DNA of 64,000 bases from CALBPI01 sp039027435 (GTDB lineage: Bacteria; Pseudomonadota; Gammaproteobacteria; Steroidobacterales; Woeseiaceae), in the NCBI GenBank assembly GCA_039027435.1, contig JBCCKF010000014.1, positions 55,184-119,183 of the forward strand. The letters are read 5' to 3'. Position 1 is the first letter of the stretch. Every line of letters starts with the position of its first letter. Positions 54,072-61,519 of this stretch are shown piece by piece. The translations under genes and the position numbers were made by a program. Under the pieces are notes generated by a model. It did no database searches. It was not told the origin of the DNA and saw nothing but the letters and a program-made list of their open reading frames with translations.

Positions 54072-54619
54072 CGAGCAAGCAACCACCAGGCGGGCCCGCC
54101 GTTCGGGCTCTCCTGGTGGTCTAGCAGTGCGTGTGTGGCTGACTGCTCGCTGATCCAGCTCGACACCGCAGAAAACTCCGATATACCACCGGCGTGGCCG
54201 CGATATGCCATCACGCTCAATACGCCATTGTCGCTGAGCAAGTCTATTGCGCCCGCAATCGCGATCAGTGTCGTTTCCGCGTTGGTCGTTAGCGTCTTGT
54301 CACCGCCAGGAAGATAGCCGAGATTGAACACGATCGCGTTGATTCGCCCGTGAGCCGCCGCTGGGATACGCGACGGCATATTGACGTGACTATCACAAAC
54401 CAATGAAACGCGATCGAGCAGGTCGCGCGAATCTAATCGATGTTCGGTTGCAGCAATCGCACGTTGTTGGATATCAAACCCGTAAACGTGTCCGGATGGG
54501 CCAACGCATCTCGCAAGAAAGCTTGTGTCATACCCGTTGCCTGCGGTGGCATCGACGGCGATGCCACCCTCGGGTATGTGCTGTCGCACGATTTGATGTG
54601 CAATCTGTGTGAGCTTCAT
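54068..54619 (-). CDS. Class I methyltransferase, YtqB/MnmM-like
   Basis: The 183-residue SAM-dependent methyltransferase has the binding motif VDATAGNGYDTSFLA, the acidic strand VYGFDIQ and the family segment FNLGYLPGGDKTLTT, followed by TLIAIAGAIDLLSDNG. This matches the rRNA_methylase/YtqB group, now known as MnmM, which methylates nm5(s2)U34 of tRNA in Bacillus. Its ATG overlaps the FAD-oxidoreductase stop by 4 bp. It ends within a shared TTAA with the ACAD gene. The tRNA role here is inferred from family and neighbour. Confidence 0.82.
   Translation of the reverse strand: MKLTQIAHQIVRQHIPEGGIAVDATAGNGYDTSFLARCVGPSGHVYGFDIQQRAIAATEHRLDSRDLLDRVSLVCDSHVNMPSRIPAAAHGRINAIVFNLGYLPGGDKTLTTNAETTLIAIAGAIDLLSDNGVLSVMAYRGHAGGISEFSAVSSWISEQSATHALLDHQESPNGGPAWWLLAR
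54082..54120. other. Perfect 9-bp stem hairpin at the 3' end of the methyltransferase gene
   Basis: ACCACCAGG (54082-54090) pairs with CCTGGTGGT (54112-54120). It lies just past the convergent stop codons and inside the methyltransferase C-terminal codons. Minus-strand read-out is followed by a weak T-rich stretch, so it might slow both converging polymerases, but it is not a canonical terminator. Confidence 0.4.
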
Positions 54620-55689
54620 GAATCGTCGATACGCTGCCTGTAATCAAAGCTAGCAGGAACTTCGCTATCGTTCACGATTTGCTCCGCCAAAAGCTCACCT
54701 AGGCCGGGTGCGTATAGACTGCCTTTCGAACCAAGGCCGTTGAATATCCACTGTGGACCATTACAGTTCAAACGTCCGATCACTGGCTTTCGGCCCTGGA
54801 CGATGGGTCGCACGCCCGCGCGTTGGCTTGTAATCGTATAGGGCGTCTCGAGTACTGCATCTAGCGTGCCCGTAAGCTGTTCGCGCGCCTTTTTCGTCGG
54901 GTGTCCGTCCAGCACATCCCAACTGTAGGTTGCTCCTGCGAGGAACTGCCCATCACCGTCCGGCGTGATCCAAATACCGCGTGCGTGGAGTGTGCCTGGC
55001 AACCCCAACCGATCCGAGTGAATCACCACAATTTCACCTTTCGCTGGCCGCCATTGCAGTGTCGGTGCTCGTTCGGCCAGTGATTCGCGAAAACCGCAAC
55101 ACCACACGACCGGGCCGTCGATGTCATCGGGCGTCGTTTGCAGCATCTCGTGTGACTCGGAAAGTGCTTGCCAGGAGGCGTCGAGGTAAGCACGTGTATC
55201 CAACCGCGCAGCGAGCGGCATCAGCAGCACTTGCCCGAGCGTTCGGAAACCCGTCCAATCGGACGTGTCTCCTTGCTGCATCAATTCAAGCGGAGCGTCT
55301 GTGGTGCGGTCGAGAGCCGCAAGCTCGCGCTCAGACTCGAGCATTCGAAGCGCCGGACGTTCGGAAAGGCAGTGCACGCCTGCGAGGCGTTCGATCGACC
55401 GATAGTGTGCAACCGCGCCTTTCCGCAGTTCCAGAAAGTTACTCTCTGGTTTGAGCTTCTTGCCGGTAACGGGTGTGATCAGCCCTGCGGCGACCTTCGA
55501 CGAAGCGCCATCCAGATTCGCGTCGAATACACGCAACCGCAGTCCGCGCTCATGAAGTGCCCAAGCAATCGCCGCACCGGCGAGGCCGAATCCGACAATA
55601 GTGACGTCAACAGATGCCTTCAAAGGTGCGTATCGCCGCTGATTCCAAGCTGCCCGAGTCGTCAGCGTCGGGTTCGTGTTTCGAACCAA
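54616..55689 (-). CDS. FAD-dependent oxidoreductase, MnmC oxidase-like (DAO family)
   Basis: The 357-residue protein is a D-amino-acid-oxidase-type flavoprotein with the FAD motif VTIVGFGLAGAAIAWALHERG (from about residue 29), the GLITPVTGKK segment and NGLGSKGSLYAPGLGE near the C-terminus. This arrangement resembles the oxidase half of MnmC, which removes the carboxymethyl group of cmnm5U34. The TTG start lies 28 bp inside the MBL gene end; a later start cannot be excluded. It overlaps the MnmM-like gene, so both are translated together. Another DAO substrate, such as glycine or sarcosine, is possible. Confidence 0.75.
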   Translation of the reverse strand: MVRNTNPTLTTRAAWNQRRYAPLKASVDVTIVGFGLAGAAIAWALHERGLRLRVFDANLDGASSKVAAGLITPVTGKKLKPESNFLELRKGAVAHYRSIERLAGVHCLSERPALRMLESERELAALDRTTDAPLELMQQGDTSDWTGFRTLGQVLLMPLAARLDTRAYLDASWQALSESHEMLQTTPDDIDGPVVWCCGFRESLAERAPTLQWRPAKGEIVVIHSDRLGLPGTLHARGIWITPDGDGQFLAGATYSWDVLDGHPTKKAREQLTGTLDAVLETPYTITSQRAGVRPIVQGRKPVIGRLNCNGPQWIFNGLGSKGSLYAPGLGELLAEQIVNDSEVPASFDYRQRIDDS

Positions 55690-56696
55690 TCGACGCCGGC
55701 GTCATCACGACGCACTGTCAGTACATCGCGGTCCACGAGGTAGTTAAGGTGAGCGCGCGCTTCACCCGTCGCCATAATCAGATTTCCGTCGTTGATTCGG
55801 CTTCGGAACAGCAATTCAAACGTGTCGACAACACGCTGCGGCTCGCGGCATAGGTCTTGTAGTCCGTTAAGGTTGTCGTCGTGTTCGTCAATTAACGCCT
55901 GCAATCGAGCGGGTGCACCACGGAATGGTTTGCCATGTGACGGCAACACCAGTGTCTCATCATCGAGCAGGGCCTTTAGCTTGCGGCAGCTGCTGATCCA
56001 ATGCCCCAAAGGGTCACTGTAGGGCTCTGTCGGCCACACACTGACGTTCGATGAAATCGTCGGCAATAACTGGTCACCAGCGATAATCATGTTTCGACGT
56101 TCATCGTAGAGTGACACGTGCTCAGGGCAGTGACCGCTGGTGGTCACCGCACGCCATTCATGGTCACCGATGCGGAAGACATCGTCTTCATAAATGCGGC
56201 GATACGCATCGGGCATTGTGTAAACGGCACGACCAAACATGCCGAACTTGTCTTTGTAACGTTGCAAGGCGTCTTCATCGAACCCTGCGCTGCGATAGAA
56301 CGTGACACCAGCCTCCGGTGCGTCCTTTCCCGTGTCGGCGACCAAGACTCTGCACATCAGGTATTCCGCGCGGGACATGTACAGCGGCACGTCGTGTTGT
56401 TCGACCAGCCAGCCCGCGCTACCGACATGATCGGGGTGCATATGCGTAACGATGACACTCTTTACATCACGCCCATCCAGCAATTGTGTCCAGAGCTCGC
56501 GCGTCTCTTTGCTGTTTAGTCCCGTATCGACAATTGTCGTGGCGTCCGGTGTTCCGAGTAGCCAAAGGTTGATATGCCCCAACATGAAGGGTAGTGGCAT
56601 ACGAAGCCATTCCAGCTCGTCGGCCAGAGACACAGCCTCACCAGGCTTGGGAGGTTCAATTTCTGAGTAGAACAATTCGCTTTTGGCGACTGCCAT
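55662..56696 (-). CDS. MBL-fold metallo-hydrolase with C-terminal winged helix (LACTB2-like)
   Basis: From the ATG at 56696 the protein has 344 residues. The metallo-beta-lactamase motifs are THMHPDHVG, SGHCPEHVS, the aspartate in AGDQLLP and the histidine in LPSHGKPF. The C-terminal 60 residues (AHLNYLVDRDVLTV region) look like the BLACT winged-helix domain of LACTB2. Such proteins include thioester hydrolases and RNases; the function here is unknown. It is divergent from the acyl-CoA ligase gene and shares a run with the two tRNA-modification-like genes. A longer N-terminus would start at 56792. Confidence 0.83.
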   Translation of the reverse strand: MAVAKSELFYSEIEPPKPGEAVSLADELEWLRMPLPFMLGHINLWLLGTPDATTIVDTGLNSKETRELWTQLLDGRDVKSVIVTHMHPDHVGSAGWLVEQHDVPLYMSRAEYLMCRVLVADTGKDAPEAGVTFYRSAGFDEDALQRYKDKFGMFGRAVYTMPDAYRRIYEDDVFRIGDHEWRAVTTSGHCPEHVSLYDERRNMIIAGDQLLPTISSNVSVWPTEPYSDPLGHWISSCRKLKALLDDETLVLPSHGKPFRGAPARLQALIDEHDDNLNGLQDLCREPQRVVDTFELLFRSRINDGNLIMATGEARAHLNYLVDRDVLTVRRDDAGVDWFETRTRR

Positions 56697-56782
56697 AATC
56701 GATATCTCTTTCGACGCACGACTTGCGCCGGTTAAGGACCTGCGGCCATTATATCGATGGGGACCATCGGAGGGGGGAAACA

Positions 56783-58306
56783 ATGCATCCAAGCGTGCAC
56801 GCGAAGTCGCGGCCGGATCATCCGGCGATCATCATGGCGAGTACAGGCGAGCGCCTGACTTACGCAGAAGTCGACGAATTATCCAACCAATACGCCCAGC
56901 TGTTTTGTAGCCTCGGGTTGCAGCCGCGCGATCACATCGCAATTTTTCTCGAGAACTGCCTAGAGTACTTGCCCTTGGTTTGGGGCGCGCAACGCACCGG
57001 GCTAACCTACACCCCAATCAGTACGCACCTTCTTGAGCATGAAGTTGCGTATATCCTCGACAATAGCGGAGCCAAAGTCCTCATCACCAGCGAGCGACTG
57101 GCACGCGTTGCCTCGGAGGCAAGAAGCACCTCACCAGGGGTGGAGCAGGCATTCATGTTGCGAGGTGAATCGAACGGCTTTGTTTCGCTGGAAGCGGCCA
57201 TCGCGGACATGCCCACTAGTCCTGTCGAGGACGAAGAGGCCGGGACGGTCATGATGTACTCGTCCGGCACGACCGGACTGCCGAAAGGCGTATTAATGGC
57301 GCGACCACCCAATACGCCGATCACAGAACATTCCAAAGTCGCGCTGGCGTTAGTCAGCAATTTTGGCATTGGTACTGACTCCGTGTACCTGTCTCCGGCA
57401 CCGCTATACCACGCAGCACCGCTCACCTTTAACACGATTTCCATGGCGCTCGGTGGGACCAGTGTGATCATGGACAAGTTCGACCCAGAGGCCGCCCTTG
57501 CTGCAATAGAACAATTTGGTGTCACGCATAGCCAGTGGGTACCGATCATGTTCGTGCGTATGTTGAAACTACCTGAGTCGGTGCGCGACAAGTACGATGT
57601 CTCTTCGCAGCAAATCGCCATCCATGCAGCGGCGCCTTGTCCGGTCGAGATAAAGCAACAGATGATCGACTGGTGGGGGCCAAGACTGTTTGAATACTAC
57701 GCGTCGACGGAAGGGGCAGGATTCACGGCAATCGACTCTGCGAACTGGCTACAACACCGCGGGTCTGTCGGTGTGCCAGTGGGTTGCGAGATTCGCATTC
57801 TTGACGACGACGGTGAGGACGTGCCCACCGGAGATGTCGGTACCGTCTACTTTTCAGGAAACGACCAACCATTCCACTATCACAAGGAGCCGGAAAAGAC
57901 GGCGCAGTCCTTTACGAAGGATGGGTGGGCGACAGTCGGCGATGTCGGTTACCTCGACGATGATGGCTTTCTATACCTTACCGATCGTAAGCACTACATG
58001 ATCATCACCGGTGGTGTGAACGTGTATCCGCAGGAAATCGAGAACGCTTTGGTCACGCATCCTGAGGTAGCAGACGCGGCCGTTTTCGGATTACCTGATC
58101 CGGAATTCGGTGAGCGAGTCCACGCAGTGGTCCAGCCAATGAATCAAGCGATTGATCAAGCATCGCTAGAAGGGCGCCTGATTGCTTTTCTCCGGGATCG
58201 CCTTTCACACATCAAGGTGCCAAAGGCCATTGACTTCGATCCAGAGCTTCCGAGACATGACAACGGAAAGCTCTACAAGCGCCGGTTACTGGCGCGATAC
58301 CAGTAA
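56783..58306 (+). CDS. AMP-forming acyl-CoA synthetase
   Basis: The protein (508 aa from the ATG at 56783, with GGAGGGGGG upstream) is an ANL-superfamily ligase that activates a carboxylic acid to its CoA thioester via an acyl-AMP. The P-loop MMYSSGTTGLPKGV, the A5 motif YYASTEG, the GDVGYLDDDGFLYLTDR A7/A8 motifs and the catalytic lysine in HDNGKLYKRRL are all seen. It is the likely entry enzyme for the catabolic region. A start at 56723 would add 20 residues of no similarity. Confidence 0.92.
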   Translation: MHPSVHAKSRPDHPAIIMASTGERLTYAEVDELSNQYAQLFCSLGLQPRDHIAIFLENCLEYLPLVWGAQRTGLTYTPISTHLLEHEVAYILDNSGAKVLITSERLARVASEARSTSPGVEQAFMLRGESNGFVSLEAAIADMPTSPVEDEEAGTVMMYSSGTTGLPKGVLMARPPNTPITEHSKVALALVSNFGIGTDSVYLSPAPLYHAAPLTFNTISMALGGTSVIMDKFDPEAALAAIEQFGVTHSQWVPIMFVRMLKLPESVRDKYDVSSQQIAIHAAAPCPVEIKQQMIDWWGPRLFEYYASTEGAGFTAIDSANWLQHRGSVGVPVGCEIRILDDDGEDVPTGDVGTVYFSGNDQPFHYHKEPEKTAQSFTKDGWATVGDVGYLDDDGFLYLTDRKHYMIITGGVNVYPQEIENALVTHPEVADAAVFGLPDPEFGERVHAVVQPMNQAIDQASLEGRLIAFLRDRLSHIKVPKAIDFDPELPRHDNGKLYKRRLLARYQ

Positions 58307-58324
58307 CCGACTGTGGGTTGAACC

Positions 58325-58373
58325 ATAAGCTAAGATTCCACCTCGAAGAGGCGCATAAGTTGAGCTTTTCGCC
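58325..58373. repeat. Two degenerate copies of a TAAGYTRAGMTTYY motif
   Basis: ATAAGCTAAGATTCCACC (58325-58342) and ATAAGTTGAGCTTTTCGCC (58355-58373) resemble each other and GTAAGTTGAGATTTCACC at 63836-63853. Most differences are transitions, as in old diverged copies. Confidence 0.45.
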
Positions 58374-58477
58374 AGACGGCTCTCGGGTCATGAATGATTG
58401 CCGAACTCGGCGGCCGCTCACAGTGCGATACCCGAACCTAGGGCGGCCGCGGTGGAGATATACTCGACGACTGCAAC

Positions 58478-58496
58478 TGACCCAAAGCGGACATTG
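58478..58496. repeat. TGACCCAAAGCGGACATTG, copy 1
   Basis: Fifteen of 19 positions match CGACCCGTAGCGGTCATTG at 63047-63065. Both lie in spaces before accessory genes. Confidence 0.5.
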
Positions 58497-58582
58497 TCCA
58501 GAATCGGAAGTCTAATCCGAGATACAAACAACAAGGCCACAATAGTCGGCTAACATGCCTAGTCGAAACCTACTAGTAGCAA

Positions 58583-60031
58583 TTGGAGTCAGCTGTGATC
58601 GAGGACGATTCTGCAGTTTGTCGTTCTGCGTTGTTCCCTGATAGTGCGTCTCAAAACGAAATCGACAACGCGCTAACAACTCGGCTAAGTGAAGCGCTAA
58701 ATCGAGTAGAACGTGGAAAGGTATCGCCTACGCTTGATGTCGAGGTGTTTCGAGACGAACTGTTATCGAAGACGTTCGATGAACCAGAGGATCTTCTCGA
58801 TTTAATTGATTGGACTGTCGGTCAAATGGAAGTTGGCCTTGTACAAATGACGCACCCCCGATACTTCGGTCTATTCAATCCAGCTCCAACCTTTCCTTCA
58901 TTATGCGCCGACCGAGTTGCCGCTTCATTTAACCCTCAGATCTGTGTTTGGTCCCATGCACCCGTGGCAGTTGAAATTGAGAGCCACGTTATCGAACAAC
59001 TTGCTAGGCGCGTGGGACTGCCGGCTGGATCTGGCGGTCACTTCACAAGCGGTGGCAGCGAGGCGAACAACACGGCGATGGTCTGCGCGCTCACGGCGGG
59101 CAATTCTATGTTTGGCGAAGAAGGCGTTCGTGCGTATTCGGGTCAGCCGTGCATCTACGTGTCCAAGGAAAGCCATCTCGCATGGTTGAAAATAGCCCAT
59201 CAACTGGGTATCGGGCGGCGAGCTGTACGACTGATCAGCACCGATGGTCACGGCCGATTGGATGCGGAGGAACTGAATAGTGCGATCGATAAAGATAACG
59301 CTGCTGGCGATATACCGGTGATGATCGCTGCAACCGCGGGCACGACAAACGCAGGCGTTGTTGACCCGCTGCACTCATGCGCGGAAATCGCAGAAAGACA
59401 CAGACTTTGGTACCACGTAGATGCCGCGTGGGGCGGTGCCCTTATATCGTCACCAAAATTCAAATCGGTACTCGACGGCATCGAGCGCGCTGATTCAATC
59501 ACAATTGACGCGCACAAGTGGTTTGCGACAACGATGGGTGCGGGTATTTATCTGACCCGTAGGACTGCGGTGCTCAACGACGCATTCCGGGTATCGACCG
59601 ATTATATGCCGTCAAATGACATGGGTGTTGATTTGTACGTCAATTCAATACAGTGGTCACGCCGGTTCCTCAGTCTTCGTCTGTTCCTATCTCTTGGCGC
59701 AGCAGGCTGGCGGGGCTACGGCAATCACGTTGAACGCGGAATAGCATTGATACGGAGATTAACGGATAGGCTTGAAAGCGTTGGCTGGACACTGGCGAAC
59801 GACTCGCAAATGGCGGTTGCTTGTCTCATACCGCCAAAGAGCAGTCCTTCAGTGGAAGAAATGGTAGCCGACATAGTGTCATCAGGGGACTCTTGGGTAT
59901 CAGTCACAAAGTTCGAGGGAAATTCTGTCCTGCGAGCATGCGCAACGAACGGCCGCACTACTGAGGCCGATGTTGATCGTTTGGCTGAATTGCTGATTGC
60001 CAAGGCCAAAAGGACGAGTATCGCTTCTTGA
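58583..60031 (+). CDS. Group II PLP-dependent decarboxylase
   Basis: The protein (482 aa from the TTG at 58583; a GTG at 58595 is equally possible) is an aspartate-aminotransferase-fold pyridoxal phosphate enzyme. It shows the THPRYFGLFNPAP region, HFTSGGSEANNTAM, ATAGTTNAGVVDPL, HVDAAWGG and the PLP-binding lysine K312 in TIDAHKWF. It belongs with aromatic-L-amino-acid, diaminobutyrate and glutamate decarboxylases of group II. The amino acid substrate is not clear. Neighbours give no pathway, and it opens the accessory segment. Confidence 0.85.
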   Translation: MESAVIEDDSAVCRSALFPDSASQNEIDNALTTRLSEALNRVERGKVSPTLDVEVFRDELLSKTFDEPEDLLDLIDWTVGQMEVGLVQMTHPRYFGLFNPAPTFPSLCADRVAASFNPQICVWSHAPVAVEIESHVIEQLARRVGLPAGSGGHFTSGGSEANNTAMVCALTAGNSMFGEEGVRAYSGQPCIYVSKESHLAWLKIAHQLGIGRRAVRLISTDGHGRLDAEELNSAIDKDNAAGDIPVMIAATAGTTNAGVVDPLHSCAEIAERHRLWYHVDAAWGGALISSPKFKSVLDGIERADSITIDAHKWFATTMGAGIYLTRRTAVLNDAFRVSTDYMPSNDMGVDLYVNSIQWSRRFLSLRLFLSLGAAGWRGYGNHVERGIALIRRLTDRLESVGWTLANDSQMAVACLIPPKSSPSVEEMVADIVSSGDSWVSVTKFEGNSVLRACATNGRTTEADVDRLAELLIAKAKRTSIAS

Positions 60032-60121
60032 TCGTGTCTGACCGGCCGTTTTTGGTCGAAACCACCCGCCAAGAGTTCTGAGCTAGACTGTCGGCCTCCG
60101 CCCTACAGCAAACGCTCAGTA

Positions 60122-60544
60122 TTGGTGAAAACAACCCTGATGATTGACCGAGATAGTGCGAGAACGAAGAAGCTATTTGTCTATTTCGTTGTTGGAACTT
60201 CTCTCACTATTGTCTCGATACTCGCATTTGAGGCGCGGTTCACATTTCACTGGATGAGAGACGTTTCTTTAGTATCGACCGCGCTTACGTCGCCCGGCTA
60301 CTTCCTATATGACTTCTTCCTCAACGGCTTCGCTGGGCTTCCGAAAGATCCGCTATGGCTGCGCTACGCACTCGCGTCAATCACAAACGGATTCGTCTAT
60401 GCGGGAGTAGCCTTTATGCTGCCGCTGTTTGGCATCGAGTCAACGAAAAAACAGCTAGTCGTTTTCGCAGTTATGCTTTTAGCGTTTTCAGCAACGTTCC
60501 TTTGCCTGTGGGAAGGTTGTTATCGTCAGGAGTACTGGTTTTGA
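60122..60544 (+). CDS. Small hydrophobic membrane protein of unknown function
   Basis: The product (about 140 aa from the TTG at 60122; GTG at 60125 or ATG at 60140 are alternatives) has three predicted membrane helices: near LFVYFVVGTSLTIVSI, near LASITNGFVYAGVAFM and near LVVFAVMLLAFSATFL. A conserved-looking polar loop (LNGFAGLPKDPLWLR) joins the first two. I do not recognise the family. It stands alone between the decarboxylase and another unknown gene. Confidence 0.6.
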   Translation: MVKTTLMIDRDSARTKKLFVYFVVGTSLTIVSILAFEARFTFHWMRDVSLVSTALTSPGYFLYDFFLNGFAGLPKDPLWLRYALASITNGFVYAGVAFMLPLFGIESTKKQLVVFAVMLLAFSATFLCLWEGCYRQEYWF

Positions 60545-60629
60545 GCGACCGCTCCTGGCCGCCAGCTTCCGTTCTGCTCTCGTCTGCTACGATGACGTTC
60601 GCTGATCCATAGCAGAATTTCGTGAAAAG

Positions 60630-61028
60630 ATGAGTTGGGACATATTCGTACAAGATTTGCCGAAAGACGCTGCATCTGTTGCGGATATTCCCGAAGACTT
60701 CGTGCCGAAGGATATTGGTGGTAGGTCAGATGTAATCGCCACGATTACAGCGGTTGTTCCTGAAGCAGACTTCTCTGATCCGTCATGGGGCTTGATCGAT
60801 GGCAAAGATTGGTCAATCGAAGTGAACATCGGTGATGCCGAGACCTGCTCGGGTTTTGCGTTTCACGTGCGAGGCGGCGATCAAGCGATTGGCGTAATAG
60901 ACACAGTTTTGCGAGCGCTGGATCTTCGGGCAATTGATGCCCAGACGGGCGAATTCTTCGTCGCCGGACCAGACGCTCAAGCTTCGCTCTCAAAATGGCG
61001 AGAGTATAGAGGCACCGTAGTCGGCTAA
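60630..61028 (+). CDS. Hypothetical protein, MSWDIFVQDLP type
   Basis: The 132-residue acidic protein starts MSWDIFVQDLPKDA and has no signal peptide or membrane helix. It has two or three predicted beta-strand regions and the segment SGFAFHVRGGDQAIGVIDTVLRAL. Proteins with this start occur as single hypothetical genes in several proteobacteria; the function is unknown. The weak site GTGAAAAG lies before the ATG. Small acidic proteins of this kind are sometimes immunity proteins, but no toxin gene is seen here. Confidence 0.65.
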   Translation: MSWDIFVQDLPKDAASVADIPEDFVPKDIGGRSDVIATITAVVPEADFSDPSWGLIDGKDWSIEVNIGDAETCSGFAFHVRGGDQAIGVIDTVLRALDLRAIDAQTGEFFVAGPDAQASLSKWREYRGTVVG

Positions 61029-61129
61029 GACACGCAGTTATCTTCCGAGTCCAGCGCTTCAGACAGAGTGAGGTAAACTGAAAGCCCGAACTCCTAAGCG
61101 GACGGTCACAGTTTCACCTAGCCGACGAA

Positions 61130-61420
61130 ATGCCTCGCTTCCGAACACAACAAATTGATGATTCGGTCTATGGCGAACAAGGGTTCTTCGATGCCGAGTC
61201 CCAGTGCCAGTACGTCCTCGCAAGTGCAGATCGATACGTCGACGAGTCGAAAGACGTTTATGTGATCGGACACGCTGGAGTTGATGGCATTGAGTTTGTA
61301 CTTAGACCGAACGATACAGCGGTTTACGCTTGTATGCGGGTCGAGGACGAGCTTGTAAGGCTCGCTATGGACTTTGACTCCTTTATTGCGGGATGGAAGG
61401 ACAGGAGCATCACCGTATAG
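61130..61420 (+). CDS. Small hypothetical protein, possibly SMI1/KNR4-like
   Basis: The 96-residue product has no clear ribosome binding site. The second half (VYVIGHAGVDGIEFVLRP, then VYACMRVEDEL, then LAMDFDSFIAGW) resembles the C-terminal part of SMI1/KNR4-type proteins, in which a G-D-G-I turn, a short strand and an S-F-x-x-F-I helix end occur. SMI1-type proteins are often immunity proteins. It stops 14 bp before the left end of the insertion sequence and is intact, though its N-terminal half may be missing. Confidence 0.5.
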   Translation: MPRFRTQQIDDSVYGEQGFFDAESQCQYVLASADRYVDESKDVYVIGHAGVDGIEFVLRPNDTAVYACMRVEDELVRLAMDFDSFIAGWKDRSITV

Positions 61421-61434
61421 GAACGGCTGCTACT

Positions 61435-61458
61435 GGCCGAGGCTGTGTGATAACTCTG
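61435..61458. repeat. Left terminal inverted repeat of the IS
   Basis: The outer 16 bases are identical to the complement of the right end; two of the inner eight differ. Confidence 0.92.
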
Positions 61459-61519
61459 TTTTGACTATCGCCGACTAAGACCGAGTTTTTATGCGCCGAT
61501 ATTTTTGAGACGCAACGAC

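Larger units (their letters stand above)
58307..58582. other. Non-coding junction at the start of the accessory segment
   Basis: No gene is recognisable. It holds two copies of a degenerate TAAGYTRAG motif (58325-58342 and 58355-58373), two GCGGCCGC octamers 33 bp apart (58410-58417 and 58443-58450), and TGACCCAAAGCGGACATTG (58478-58496), all discussed under findings. Sequence composition changes here from the catabolic region to a less GC-rich segment. Confidence 0.5.

Noticed and set aside
60032..60121. Possible regulatory RNA in the gap after the decarboxylase
   Set aside because: There is a weak GACC/GGTC pairing only, no promoter and no terminator.
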